Assembly (NCBI GenBank): GCA_035294305.1
Contig: DATGLD010000001.1
Span: 1 to 64,000 of the forward strand
Direction of reading: 5' to 3'
DNA: 64,000 nt
From: DASRBN01 sp035294305
GTDB lineage: Bacteria; Chloroflexota; Ktedonobacteria; Ktedonobacterales; Ktedonobacteraceae
Positions 1 to 8,839 of this stretch are shown piece by piece; position 1 is the first letter of the stretch, and each line of letters begins with the position of its first letter. The translations under genes were made by a program, and so were the position numbers. Under the pieces are notes generated by a model. That model worked only from the letters and a program-made list of their open reading frames with translations. It was not told where the DNA came from and searched no databases.

Positions 1-1
1 A

Positions 2-976
2 AACGCCGATGGCAGCTACACCTTTTCCTGGCTGCACGTCAATTCGCAGGGACAGGTCGTCGATGCGCATAATTGCCTGGTTCACCTGCTCGGCATGAAC
101 ATGGGGGGCCTCTTCCTCAGTTCGGCTGGCCATCAACCACCGGCCTCGATTAGCTGGTATAAGCAGAATGTTCCAATGAACGTAGTACGCGAAGCCATCA
201 ATACTTACTGGTGGGATACCAACGTCTACGTGCCCGACGCCCACATGCACTTCCAACAGTGGCTCGAAACGGTGATCAACTGGCAGAAGCAGAACGGCAA
301 CTATGTCATCATTGATGCCGCCACGCAATTCCACAACCCGCCCTGCGGCACAGGAGTGACCGTTCCCTGCCCATCGCAGAACCAGGCGAGCAAGAATAAC
401 CCTCCCAATCCGGAGGAGCAATCGACGTACCAGCCCACGCCATTACAGGCTCTCACCGACCTGGCCAAAATGTACGGCAACGACCCCCAGATCATCTTTG
501 ACGTGTGGAATGAGCCTTCGCCCAAGGAGATCAGTGGCATCAGCATGCAGACCTACTTCCAGGATATGAATCAACGCATCAATGCCGTGCGGCAGTACGC
601 TCCCAATTCCATCGTCATGGTCTATGAAAACGGCTTGCAGCAGATCATGTCCGGGCAATATCCGATGTACACGCAGAAAAATCTCATGTTTGATACCCAC
701 ATCTACGATGCCAGTTGGAAGCCGGGTGATACAACCGGACTTGTGTCATTCGTCCACGCGCATGGAGACGCCTTTATCGTTGGCGAATGGGGAGGAGTTC
801 CTGGCCAACCCTCCCCCAGCGTCATGATCCCTTTCCTCAAGCAGTATGATGTCGAGGCTTGCTACTTCGGCTCAAAAGACCTGGTCAAGGGCAGCGCTGC
901 TAAGTCGGCTCAGTTACAGCTCAACAGCATCGGCCAGGCAGTTGCCAGCGGCTATGGCTCGATCTTCGGTTCGTAG
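2..976 (+). CDS. Glycoside hydrolase family 5 cellulase-like enzyme, 5' end missing
   Basis: The reading frame is open from base 2, so the gene starts before the window and only its last 324 residues are present. A GH5 (clan GH-A) TIM-barrel is supported by the acid/base motif DVWNEPSP (Glu encoded near 511) and the nucleophile motif IVGEWGG near 780. GH5 enzymes hydrolyse beta-1,4-glucans or mannans and are usually secreted, but the signal peptide, if any, lies outside the window. An internal ATG at 95 is not the true start because the upstream codons continue the fold. The C-terminus ends soon after the barrel, so no binding module follows it. Substrate cannot be assigned from sequence alone. 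A second, different GH5 gene lies 5 kb downstream. Confidence 0.85.
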   Translation, partial: NADGSYTFSWLHVNSQGQVVDAHNCLVHLLGMNMGGLFLSSAGHQPPASISWYKQNVPMNVVREAINTYWWDTNVYVPDAHMHFQQWLETVINWQKQNGNYVIIDAATQFHNPPCGTGVTVPCPSQNQASKNNPPNPEEQSTYQPTPLQALTDLAKMYGNDPQIIFDVWNEPSPKEISGISMQTYFQDMNQRINAVRQYAPNSIVMVYENGLQQIMSGQYPMYTQKNLMFDTHIYDASWKPGDTTGLVSFVHAHGDAFIVGEWGGVPGQPSPSVMIPFLKQYDVEACYFGSKDLVKGSAAKSAQLQLNSIGQAVASGYGSIFGS

Positions 977-1075
977 TGAAGAAAGATAGCTCGCTCATTT
1001 GCCCTGCTGATATCCTCTGATGTATATTTTTGTGAAGAGCAATAGATATCATAAGGATGAAAGGCAGACCCTACA

Positions 1076-1825
1076 GTGACCGAGACAAACAATACAACCG
1101 ACCGGTGGAGCGAGGCCGATTCGCAAACATTCCTGAATCATAGCGAAGTATTCGTGCCGGGGCGCATGGAACAGATCGCGAGCTTGCTGCATCTCATTCC
1201 CGCGCGAATGGAAGAAGCTTTCACGATCGCCGAATTGGCGGCGGGTGGCGGGATAGTGGGGCGCGCAATCCTCGAGCGCTTTCCTGCCTGCCATTACGTG
1301 GCGCTGGATGGTTCGCAGGTCATGCGCGACCACCTGAGCCGCTCGCTGGCTGAGTTCGGAGAGCGCCTCGAGGTGCGTCCTTTTGAACTTGAGGAGCAGG
1401 ATTGGCGTGGGGCTCTGCCCGCTCCCTTGCGCTGCGTGCTGTCATCGCTAGCCGTGCATCACCTGCCAGACGATGGCAAACGCCAGCTTTTCAAAGATAT
1501 GTTCGCGCGCCTGGAACCCGGCGGGGCCTTGCTGCTGGCCGATATCGTCAAACCCGCCACGTCTCAGATTGCCGAACTCTTCGCGCGTCAATATGACGAC
1601 ATCGTGCGCGCGCAAAGCGTGGCCGCCTATGGCGATTTGCGTGGCTACGACTCGTTCCAGGAGTTGAAGTGGAACTACTTCATCTACGACTATGCCGACC
1701 CCGACTCCTACGATAAACCATCCCTGCTCAGCGACCAGTTGCTATGGCTGCGCGAATCGGGCTTTAGCATAGTCGACTGTTTCTGGATGCAGGCCGGACA
1801 TGCCATCTATGGTGGGTACAGATAA
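1076..1825 (+). CDS. Class I SAM-dependent methyltransferase
   Basis: This 249-residue protein has a methyltransferase layout. A SAM-binding motif I variant, ELAAGGGIVGRAI, is at about residues 46-58, and motif II-like YVALDGS follows about 20 residues later. A later segment, LSSLAVHHLPDDGK, and the post-motif GGALLLADIV are typical of type 11/12 small-molecule methyltransferases. The start is a GTG preceded by AAGGATGAAAGG. The motif I acidic residue and the glycine spacing are slightly unusual (AAGGG in place of GxGxG). The acceptor substrate is unknown. It is followed after 25 bases by a DUF488 gene on the same strand, so the two may be cotranscribed. Confidence 0.8.
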   Translation: MTETNNTTDRWSEADSQTFLNHSEVFVPGRMEQIASLLHLIPARMEEAFTIAELAAGGGIVGRAILERFPACHYVALDGSQVMRDHLSRSLAEFGERLEVRPFELEEQDWRGALPAPLRCVLSSLAVHHLPDDGKRQLFKDMFARLEPGGALLLADIVKPATSQIAELFARQYDDIVRAQSVAAYGDLRGYDSFQELKWNYFIYDYADPDSYDKPSLLSDQLLWLRESGFSIVDCFWMQAGHAIYGGYR

Positions 1826-1850
1826 GACCGGTATCAGCGAGGTGTTGCAT

Positions 1851-2213
1851 ATGGCAAAGCGGCATATTACCGTAGCTATCAAACGTGTATACGATCAGCC
1901 CGAACCTGGTGACGGCACGCGCGTTCTGGTGGAGCGTCTCTGGCCGCGTGGCCTTTCCAAAGAGCGCGCAAAGGTCGATACCTGGCTCAAAGAGGTTGCG
2001 CCCAGCAATGACCTGCGCAAGTGGTTCGGCCATGATCCAGAAAAATTTCCAGAGTTTCGCCGCCGCTACGAGGCCGAACTGCAATCTGAATCAGGCCAGG
2101 CGGCGCTGGCGAAATTGCGTGATCTGGCCGGTCAGGGCAAGGTGACATTAGTATTTGCCGCGCACGATAGCGAGCATAACAATGCGGTCGTTTTGCGCGA
2201 TTTGCTGGCATAG
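1851..2213 (+). CDS. DUF488 family protein
   Basis: This 120-residue protein matches the DUF488 family: an N-terminal IKRVYD segment, VLVERLWPRGLSKERA, a WFGHDPEKFPEFRRRY block, and a C-terminal TLVFAAHDSEHNNAVVL segment. The biochemical role of the family is unknown. I chose the ATG at 1851 over an in-frame ATG at 1800, because 1851 begins the conserved region and lies just after the upstream methyltransferase stop (1825). The 1800 start would overlap that gene. Confidence 0.85.
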   Translation: MAKRHITVAIKRVYDQPEPGDGTRVLVERLWPRGLSKERAKVDTWLKEVAPSNDLRKWFGHDPEKFPEFRRRYEAELQSESGQAALAKLRDLAGQGKVTLVFAAHDSEHNNAVVLRDLLA

Positions 2214-2227
2214 GGGAGCAGGTCAAT

Positions 2228-2247
2228 GCAAACAATGTTATGTTTGC
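2228..2247 (+). terminator. Small hairpin downstream of DUF488 gene
   Basis: GCAAACA and TGTTTGC form a perfect 7-bp stem with a 6-base loop, 14 bases after the DUF488 stop. No uridine run follows, so terminator function is uncertain. Confidence 0.3.
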
Positions 2248-2342
2248 GTTCAGGGTTGATCTGCATTAGGCTTCCCTGGCAGGCGATTTCTCAATGTAGC
2301 ATGATGCGCAACTCCGGTGCTTGAAGATAGGAGAGATGCAGC

Positions 2343-3098
2343 ATGGAGCCGAAACCAGGTACAGAAGATCCGACGGCGCAGCAGCAGAGGAGCGATAGAC
2401 CAGCACAGGCGGGTATGCAAAACGCTATGAACCGGCGCTGGCGCTATCGTATTGATCGCGAACATCCTATCGGCGGCGAAATGTCCGATATCGTCAAGGG
2501 TCTTTTCACACGCATGCGTTTGCCCTGGCTCTTAGGGCATCATGCGCAGACGCCGGTTCTTGCCCTCTTCAGCTTCATTAATGGCTGCATCAGCATTGGT
2601 ATCATGTCGGCGCTGGCCCTTATTACACATTCCGCGTTCATCTTCCCTTCGCTTGGCCCCACAGCCTTCCTCTTTTTCTATACGCCTACCGCGCCAGCCG
2701 CCTCTCCGCGCAACACCATTGTTGGCCATGCCATCGGTGTGCTGGCCGGCTATTTCAGCCTGGTCGTCACCGGTCTAACGATGGCAGGGCCGGCTCTTGC
2801 CGCCGGCGTCACCTGGCCGCGTGTCCTCGCAGCTGCTCTCTCGCTTGGCCTTACCGCGGGATTGATGGTTTTGCTCAGGTCTCCACATCCGCCGGCAGGC
2901 GCTACCACGCTCATCATCTCGCTTGGCCTGTTGACAAAACCACTGCAGCTGCTCATACTGATGGTGGCAGTGGTATTACTTACTTTACAGGCCCTTATTA
3001 TCAATCGCCTTTCCGGTGTTCCATACCCACTCTGGAATCCACATCGCGAGCCTGGCGAGGCGGGAAAGCAAACCCAGAATAGCGTGAAGTCGAGTTGA
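2343..3098 (+). CDS. HPP family integral membrane protein
   Basis: This 251-residue protein has the family's name-giving motif SPHPPAGATTLI at about residue 180. Several hydrophobic helices span roughly residues 75-225, including the segment with FPSLGPTAFLFF. HPP proteins are small four- to five-helix membrane proteins, and some are implicated in nitrite transport; the substrate here is unknown. The N-terminal 60 residues are hydrophilic and charged, longer than in many family members. A strong AGGAGAGAT precedes the ATG. The next gene (DUF2630) starts 117 bases downstream. Confidence 0.85.
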   Translation: MEPKPGTEDPTAQQQRSDRPAQAGMQNAMNRRWRYRIDREHPIGGEMSDIVKGLFTRMRLPWLLGHHAQTPVLALFSFINGCISIGIMSALALITHSAFIFPSLGPTAFLFFYTPTAPAASPRNTIVGHAIGVLAGYFSLVVTGLTMAGPALAAGVTWPRVLAAALSLGLTAGLMVLLRSPHPPAGATTLIISLGLLTKPLQLLILMVAVVLLTLQALIINRLSGVPYPLWNPHREPGEAGKQTQNSVKSS

Positions 3099-3215
3099 AA
3101 GGGAAAGGTACAAACGTATCCGTTTGTGAGCAGCGAAGCGTGATATACTATGACAGATTGGCCTGACAAGGCTGTTGGTTACATACATTTCATTCAGGCC
3201 ATCAGGAGGAAAACC

Positions 3216-3461
3216 ATGAACGATAGCGAAATCCTGCATCGTATAACTGCTCTTGTGGACGAAGAACATTATCTGATGCAACAATCAGAAGAAGAAGGCG
3301 GTCTGAGTGACGAGGAGCGGACGCGCATGCACGAACTCCAGCTTCAACTGGATCAATGCTGGGACCTCTTGCGCCAGCGCCGCGCCCGTCGTGAATTTGG
3401 CCTCAATCCAAACGAGGCGCAAGTGCGCGATCCGAACATCGTCGAACACTACCAGCAGTAA
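3216..3461 (+). CDS. DUF2630 family small protein
   Basis: This 81-residue acidic protein resembles DUF2630, a small family mostly known from Actinobacteria and Chloroflexi. It has an N-terminal ILHRITALVDEEHYL helix and the characteristic LDQCWDLLRQRRARREFG segment, followed by NPNEAQVRDP. The start at 3216 has a textbook AGGAGG six bases upstream. A longer in-frame start at 3150 has no such site. Function is unknown. It ends nine bases before the next glycosyltransferase gene and is probably cotranscribed with it. Confidence 0.88.
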   Translation: MNDSEILHRITALVDEEHYLMQQSEEEGGLSDEERTRMHELQLQLDQCWDLLRQRRARREFGLNPNEAQVRDPNIVEHYQQ

Positions 3462-3470
3462 TCGTACACT

Positions 3471-4592
3471 ATGGCAAACATCTTGATCATCACCTCTCGC
3501 ACCGGCGGGGGCCATATGAACCTCGCGCTGTCCCTTAAGGATATGCTTGGCGCGAGGTTCTCTATTGATATCGTTGATCCTTTCCCACCCGTCGTCGATA
3601 GGTATTACGCGGGGCTCAGTCGCGACTTCCTCACCCTGTGGGATTGGCAATACAAATACACCGATAACGAATTTGCTTCGCTCTGGCTGCATAAGGGGCT
3701 GGCGCTGCTCAGCCAGAAACGTCTCACAAGCCTTATCGAGCAAGCCGCCCCCCAACTTATTGTCTCAACGCACGCGCTCTTGTCTTATGTCGTCGCGTCT
3801 GCTAACCGGCAAACCGGCATGCGTATCCCGCTGGCGTTCCAATTGACAGACCTCGAATGCGTGCACTCCACCTGGTTTAGCGAGAAGTTTGCCGATGCCT
3901 ACCTGACTCCTACGCGTGAAATCTTTGCCCAGGCCCGCGCGCGGGGTATTGAGCAAGGCCGCCTGCACATAACGGGCAGGCCCGTGCGCAAACAATTTTT
4001 ACAAACATATGATTCTGCTTGCAGGACTGAGACACTCACGAGGCTGGGACTCTCGCCGGAGGCCTTTACCGTCTTTCTCCAGGGCGGCGCGAAAGGGTCT
4101 GCCAGGATCGAACGAACCATCTCCAGTATCTTCGCCGCCGGCAGCGCGAGCGCTCCCATTCAGATTATCCTGGCGGCAGGTACCAACAATACCATCATCT
4201 CGCGTTTCTCAGCCCTATCCAACCTGCGCGTACTGCCGTTCACCGAAACCATCGCGTCTTATATGGCCGCTTCAGACCTCATCGTTGGCAAGGCAGGCGC
4301 AAGCTTCCTGACGGAAGCCATCATGCTCGAGAAACCATCGCTCATCACCACCTACATCCCCGGTCAGGAAGGGCCGAACCTGCGCTTCATTGAACGCTAT
4401 AATCTTGGTTGGACTTGCCTGGACGCGGGCGGCCAGCAACAATTGCTAACCCGCATCGTGCAGAACCCGCACCTCATCGCCGAAAAAGTCAGCAGCATTC
4501 AATCATACAAGCAATGGAATATGTCGGCGAATGCCAGCATTCCATCCGTCTTCAATAGACTGCTGGGCTATCAAGACACCCTTGAGGCTTAA
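3471..4592 (+). CDS. MGDG synthase-like (GT28-type) glycosyltransferase
   Basis: This 373-residue GT-B fold enzyme resembles monogalactosyldiacylglycerol synthase and processive diacylglycerol glucosyltransferases. The N-terminal domain opens with ILIITSRTGGGHMNLALSL, the typical acceptor-side GGGH motif. The C-terminal donor-binding half has FLQGGAKGS, VGKAGASFLTEAI and the late GQEGPNLRFI segment. Such enzymes transfer sugar from a UDP-sugar to a lipid at the inner face of the membrane; acceptor and sugar are not determined here. It lies nine bases after DUF2630 and converges on the sulfolipid gene sqdB, suggesting a role in membrane glycolipids. The Shine-Dalgarno is weak, so translation may depend on the upstream gene. 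Confidence 0.8.
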   Translation: MANILIITSRTGGGHMNLALSLKDMLGARFSIDIVDPFPPVVDRYYAGLSRDFLTLWDWQYKYTDNEFASLWLHKGLALLSQKRLTSLIEQAAPQLIVSTHALLSYVVASANRQTGMRIPLAFQLTDLECVHSTWFSEKFADAYLTPTREIFAQARARGIEQGRLHITGRPVRKQFLQTYDSACRTETLTRLGLSPEAFTVFLQGGAKGSARIERTISSIFAAGSASAPIQIILAAGTNNTIISRFSALSNLRVLPFTETIASYMAASDLIVGKAGASFLTEAIMLEKPSLITTYIPGQEGPNLRFIERYNLGWTCLDAGGQQQLLTRIVQNPHLIAEKVSSIQSYKQWNMSANASIPSVFNRLLGYQDTLEA

Positions 4593-4660
4593 TGCATGCG
4601 TGATGGATGACAAATGGGGTAGGGCCTCCAGGTAATCACCAGGGCCTCCATGCACTGCCC

Positions 4661-5854
4661 TTACTCGAAGGCCTGCTTCCCAGGCCTCGAAACTATATTG
4701 GAGGCATTGCGCCAGTTAACCGTTGGCGTGATCAAACTATGATCGATATGCTCGCGGTGTTCGATGGCCATCGCGATCAAGGATTGTAGCACGCCATCGT
4801 CCAGCAGGTGCGGGTCGAGGCCAAGCTCGATCAGGCGCGTATGCACGGCGTTGTAATAGTGCTGCTCCGCCTCGACGCGAGGGTTGCTCATATGTGCGAT
4901 CTCCACCTTCAATCCCATCTCCTTGCCCTGCTGCACTACCATGTGCGCCAGGTCGAGCAGCGAGAACTGTTCAGTGATCTGATTGAACACCCGGTACTCG
5001 CCCGCTCGTATCGAGGACAGAATTGCCAGTTCGATGCAGCGTATCGTGTCTCTGATGTTGATATAGCCTCGTGTCTGACCACCCTCACCATAGACGGTCA
5101 GCGGATGTCCCACCGCGGCCTGCACGCAGAAACGGTTCAGCGCCGTGCCATAAATCTGATCGTAATCAAAGCGCGTTGCCAGCACCGGATCGAGCAGCGT
5201 TTCATCCGTCTCGACTCCGTAGACGACCCCCTGGTTGAGGTCGGTTGCGCGCAGTCCCCAGATTTTGCAGCAGAACATGATGTTGTGACTGTCATGGACT
5301 TTACTTAGATGGTACATAGAGTTTGGCTGTTTGGGATAGGGCAACACATCCGAGCGGCCCTTGTGATGAATTTCGATAAAGCCCTCTTCGATATCGATAT
5401 TCGGTGTCCCATATTCGCCCATCGTGCCTAATTTTACCAGGTGGCTCTGCGGCGCGAATTCTCGCATCGCATACAGCACATTCAGCGTGCCGATCACATT
5501 GTTCGTTTGTGTAAAGATCGCGTGCTTGCGGTCGATCATAGAATAAGGGGCTGAGCGCTGCTCGGCAAAGTGTACAATTGCTTCCGGCTCGCTTGCTTGT
5601 ATCGCGGCAACAAGCGCATCATAGTCCATTGTATCGCCGACATGTATATGAATGGAGCGTCCTGTGATCTCTTTCCACCTCTGTACTCGTTCATATAGCG
5701 TAGAGATAGGCAGCAAGCTATTAAACCCGCGTTCTAGATCAAACTGCCTCCGCATAAAATTATCAAAGACTGTGACTTCGTGTCCCTTATTCGAAAGATA
5801 CATCGCTTGTACCCAACCGAGGTATCCATCTCCGCCGAGTATGAGAATACGCAT
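4661..5854 (-). CDS. sqdB: UDP-sulfoquinovose synthase (SQD1/SqdB)
   Basis: This 397-residue extended short-chain dehydrogenase converts UDP-glucose plus sulfite to UDP-sulfoquinovose, the headgroup donor of the sulfolipid SQDG. The NAD-binding GGDGYLG is at residues 7-13. The SQD1-specific stretch KLGTMGEYGTPNIDIEEG is at about 141-158, and the catalytic set Thr144, Tyr181 and Lys185 lies in GTMGEYG and SMYHLSK. These positions match the plant enzyme (Thr145, Tyr182, Lys186) within one residue. I chose the ATG at 5854 because GGAGG lies six bases upstream; a longer frame to 5872 lacks a site. No SqdX/SQD2-type GT4 transferase was seen nearby; the GT28-type enzyme facing it may act on the same lipid pool. 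Confidence 0.93.
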   Translation of the reverse strand: MRILILGGDGYLGWVQAMYLSNKGHEVTVFDNFMRRQFDLERGFNSLLPISTLYERVQRWKEITGRSIHIHVGDTMDYDALVAAIQASEPEAIVHFAEQRSAPYSMIDRKHAIFTQTNNVIGTLNVLYAMREFAPQSHLVKLGTMGEYGTPNIDIEEGFIEIHHKGRSDVLPYPKQPNSMYHLSKVHDSHNIMFCCKIWGLRATDLNQGVVYGVETDETLLDPVLATRFDYDQIYGTALNRFCVQAAVGHPLTVYGEGGQTRGYINIRDTIRCIELAILSSIRAGEYRVFNQITEQFSLLDLAHMVVQQGKEMGLKVEIAHMSNPRVEAEQHYYNAVHTRLIELGLDPHLLDDGVLQSLIAMAIEHREHIDHSLITPTVNWRNASNIVSRPGKQAFE

Positions 5855-6089
5855 AGTTCCTCCAGAAGACAAAGATCAGTTTCACCCTTGCTTGTTACGA
5901 TATCACAAAAAAGCAATTCGCAATAGGCTTGAGATGCTTGCTTATAAATATCGTTCAGAATGTATACGTAACACCATACCCACAAATATACACAGGTGCC
6001 ATGACTTTTTTCCTAATCGCTTTAAGAGATTTTCCGCATTTTTGCCGATTATTTGAGGTAGAAGAAATAAATTGAAACAAGGTGAACTA

Positions 6090-6117
6090 TTGACTCACGC
6101 GTTTATCTTGTTAGAAT
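6090..6117 (+). promoter_or_regulatory. Sigma-A-type promoter for the GH5 repeat protein
   Basis: TTGACT (6090-6095) and TAGAAT (6112-6117) are separated by 16 bases, close to the housekeeping consensus. Transcription would begin about 70 bases before the ATG at 6198. The AT-rich 343-base gap (5855-6197) between the divergent sqdB and GH5 genes shows nothing else convincing. Confidence 0.6.
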
Positions 6118-6197
6118 GCTAAATAGCCATTCAGGGGTCGTTTGGTATAAAACCTATGGGGTGACCATTGTGGTAGCCCACGAAAAGGGAGTCGTAG

Positions 6198-8717
6198 ATG
6201 TCACGTTCATTTAAAGTAATTGCTGCCAGTATCATTCTGCTGGCTATAGTTGCTATGGGAGTCCTCTGGTATATACCGCGGGGCTCGTCGAATGCTGCCT
6301 CCGCTGGCAATGATGTTCGACCGGCCGTCACCCAGGCCAATGGTCCGTATACCGTCAGTGGCAATCAGATCCTCGATGCTAAAGGTCAGCCCTATTTATT
6401 TCATGGTATTGGCCGGGATTCTCTGGAGTATGACTGCAACACCGATGGCTATTTCGATTCTACCCACCTGTCCTATATGGGGTATGGACATAGCGGCAAT
6501 GGCATTACGTATTGGGATGCCAATACCATTCGTCTTCCTCTCACCGAGGGCTACTGGCTGAGAGATTATCCTTCTAAACATTGTGTTCATACTCAGTACC
6601 AGAACCTTATCAAGAGTGTCGTTTCGACCCTTACCGGCATGAATATGAATGTCATTATCGATCTGCAATGGACTGATGCCGGTGGGGCTGCTCCCGGCGG
6701 CGGCGCCGCATTTGAAATGCCCGATGCTGATAGTGTCACCTTCTGGACACAGGTTGCTACCATGTTTGCTGGTAACCCCAATGTCCTTTTTGAATTATAC
6801 AATGAGCCTCATCCTGCTCCCGGCAACTGGGCATGCCTCGAATCAGGTTGCGCGATTACCGGCGATAAATCGTATGTCGTCGATTGTAATTGCTACATTA
6901 CCGCCAATTATACGGCGGTTGGTATGCAGGCGCTGGTCAATGCAGTACGCGGTACGAATGCGCAAAATCTTGTACTGGTGGCTGGAATGGACTGGGGCTT
7001 CGACTTGAGCGGCTTCGGCCAGAATCCTATCACGGGCGGCAATGTCGTCTATGACACTCATCCCTATCCTTATTCTGAGAAGATGCCCCAATACTGGGAC
7101 AATGCTTTTGGCAATATCAGCAAAACCTATCCTGTCATCTCTGCTGAGAATGGCGAATATGATTGTGGCACCAGTTACATGAGCCGCCTGCTGACCTACT
7201 TTGATGCTCATAACATCAGCTGGATTGGTTGGGCGTGGGTCAACATCAACTCTGCCTGTGGTTATCCACAACTCGTTACCGATTATAATGGCACGCCGGC
7301 CCCCAATATGGGCGTGTTGATCTGGCAATACCTGACAAGTTATGCCAATGGTACGCTCCTACCAGGGCCAATCAGTTCTACCTGGTACTTTGCCGAGGGT
7401 AAGGTTGGCCAGGGCTTTATCGAATGGCTCACCATACAGAACCCTGATCCCGTCAATTCCTGTTCGGTCAAAATTCAGTATCTTCTGACGACCGGTACAG
7501 TGACCATTAACCGCACCGTCAATCCCAAAAGCCGGTATACGGCGTCGGTCAATAGTGATTTAGGTACTCCACCCAGTTCTAGTTCATACAAGACAGATTC
7601 CATTATTGTTACCGTCAATAATCCGACCACCTGCTTCGGTGTCGTGGCGGAGCGCCCCATCTACTTCACCAACTTCTTTGGCGAGAGTAGTGGCAGTGTC
7701 GTCATGGGTACGGTAACGCCCGCCAAGGTCTTCTACTTTGCCGACATGCCCACGGTGAAGGGCTCCGACTCGTTTATCACCATCCTGAACCCGCCCGGCG
7801 GCAGTACGGCAACCGTTACCGCGACCTATTACGCGGGAGGCAAGCAGGTTGGTTCCGCTCAAACAACCACAGTCACAGGCGGCAGGCGCCAGACGATCAA
7901 TCCACCGCCGATGTCGCAGCGTGTCATTGCCATTGTAACCTCAACGCAGCCGGTGGTCGTAGAGCGGCCCACCTACTTCAGCAGCTTCCCGGCAGGCAGC
8001 GTTGGCAATGTCTCCGGTGCGGCCTCGGTGGTAGGCGCGCTCAATTCCGCCAACGAGTGGTTCTTTGCTGAGGGTCAGAGCGGCAGCGGTTTCCAGGAGT
8101 ACTTGGTGATCGGTAATCCCGATCCGTCGAACACGGCGCAGGTGAATATTAAACTTGAGGGCCCGGGTGGATCTCAATCGTTCCCCGTCACAGTCGGGCC
8201 GCGCAGCCAGGCTATCTGGGATGTTAATGCGCATAGCAGTACCGATGTCTCGGCGGATATCACCTCTCCTACTGCGGGTATCGTTGTGGAGCGTGAGATC
8301 TTCTTCCACTATACCGGCGAGGGTATGAATGCCACGGGTGCGACCGATATAACAGGCGCCGTTGGTCCGACTGCTTCCCGCTCCGAGTCATTCGCCGAGG
8401 GCTACGTGAACACGGACTTCAACGAATGGCTCACGCTCTTCAATCCCACCGGTAGCAATGAAACGGTAACCGTGACAATTGTCAATGGCTTTGGCAGTGT
8501 CTATTCGTTTAACGTCAATGTGCCAGCCAATGGGCGATCGGTGCAGGATATTACGAGTATCGTCCACCAGAACCTGTATAATGGCAGCCAATCTCAGGGC
8601 TACAACATTTCAATGACTGTGCAATCGTCCGGCTACTTCTTCGCCGAACGCGTCATGTATTGGAATGTAGGTACCACACAGGGCGGCAGCGATGATATAG
8701 GCTACATGGGCCTCTAA
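6198..8717 (+). CDS. Secreted/anchored GH5 cellulase with four C-terminal beta-type repeats
   Basis: This 839-residue protein has an N-terminal signal or anchor helix (residues about 6-26), a linker, then a GH5 barrel (about 45-385). The barrel carries the acid/base Glu203 in LYNEPHP and a probable nucleophile Glu317 in PVISAENGEY. The barrel is rich in cysteine (CNTDG, CLESGC, CNCY), suggesting disulfides outside the cell. After it come four repeats of about 115 residues, starting near 395, 511, 620 and 731. Each opens with [WFS]xFAxx and a FxEWLTIxNP-like strand, and ends with an ERxxYF strand. These repeats resemble modules seen in other secreted Chloroflexota proteins and may bind the cell surface or polysaccharide (inference). 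The start has AAGGGAG upstream and a good promoter. Confidence 0.88.
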   Translation: MSRSFKVIAASIILLAIVAMGVLWYIPRGSSNAASAGNDVRPAVTQANGPYTVSGNQILDAKGQPYLFHGIGRDSLEYDCNTDGYFDSTHLSYMGYGHSGNGITYWDANTIRLPLTEGYWLRDYPSKHCVHTQYQNLIKSVVSTLTGMNMNVIIDLQWTDAGGAAPGGGAAFEMPDADSVTFWTQVATMFAGNPNVLFELYNEPHPAPGNWACLESGCAITGDKSYVVDCNCYITANYTAVGMQALVNAVRGTNAQNLVLVAGMDWGFDLSGFGQNPITGGNVVYDTHPYPYSEKMPQYWDNAFGNISKTYPVISAENGEYDCGTSYMSRLLTYFDAHNISWIGWAWVNINSACGYPQLVTDYNGTPAPNMGVLIWQYLTSYANGTLLPGPISSTWYFAEGKVGQGFIEWLTIQNPDPVNSCSVKIQYLLTTGTVTINRTVNPKSRYTASVNSDLGTPPSSSSYKTDSIIVTVNNPTTCFGVVAERPIYFTNFFGESSGSVVMGTVTPAKVFYFADMPTVKGSDSFITILNPPGGSTATVTATYYAGGKQVGSAQTTTVTGGRRQTINPPPMSQRVIAIVTSTQPVVVERPTYFSSFPAGSVGNVSGAASVVGALNSANEWFFAEGQSGSGFQEYLVIGNPDPSNTAQVNIKLEGPGGSQSFPVTVGPRSQAIWDVNAHSSTDVSADITSPTAGIVVEREIFFHYTGEGMNATGATDITGAVGPTASRSESFAEGYVNTDFNEWLTLFNPTGSNETVTVTIVNGFGSVYSFNVNVPANGRSVQDITSIVHQNLYNGSQSQGYNISMTVQSSGYFFAERVMYWNVGTTQGGSDDIGYMGL

Positions 8718-8732
8718 ACGCTCCATCGAGCG
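8717..8732. other. Small hairpin at the end of the GH5 gene
   Basis: ACGCTC-CATC-GAGCGT is a perfect 6-bp stem with a tetraloop that begins on the last base of the GH5 stop codon. It has no T-run; it could be a weak terminator between the converging GH5 and TIM-barrel genes. Confidence 0.3.
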
Positions 8733-8839
8733 TAAGTGAATGGAGTTCGACAAGATAATCTGATGAGTGGTCTCCGGTGGTTGCGCCTCCGGGGCCATTC
8801 ATCGGATCCACCGATTGATCGGCGCAGGGATGATTCACC

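Noticed and set aside
4808..5308. Antisense ORF of 166 codons opposite sqdB
   Set aside because: The opposite strand encodes an unmistakable UDP-sulfoquinovose synthase; the frame lacks a start context.
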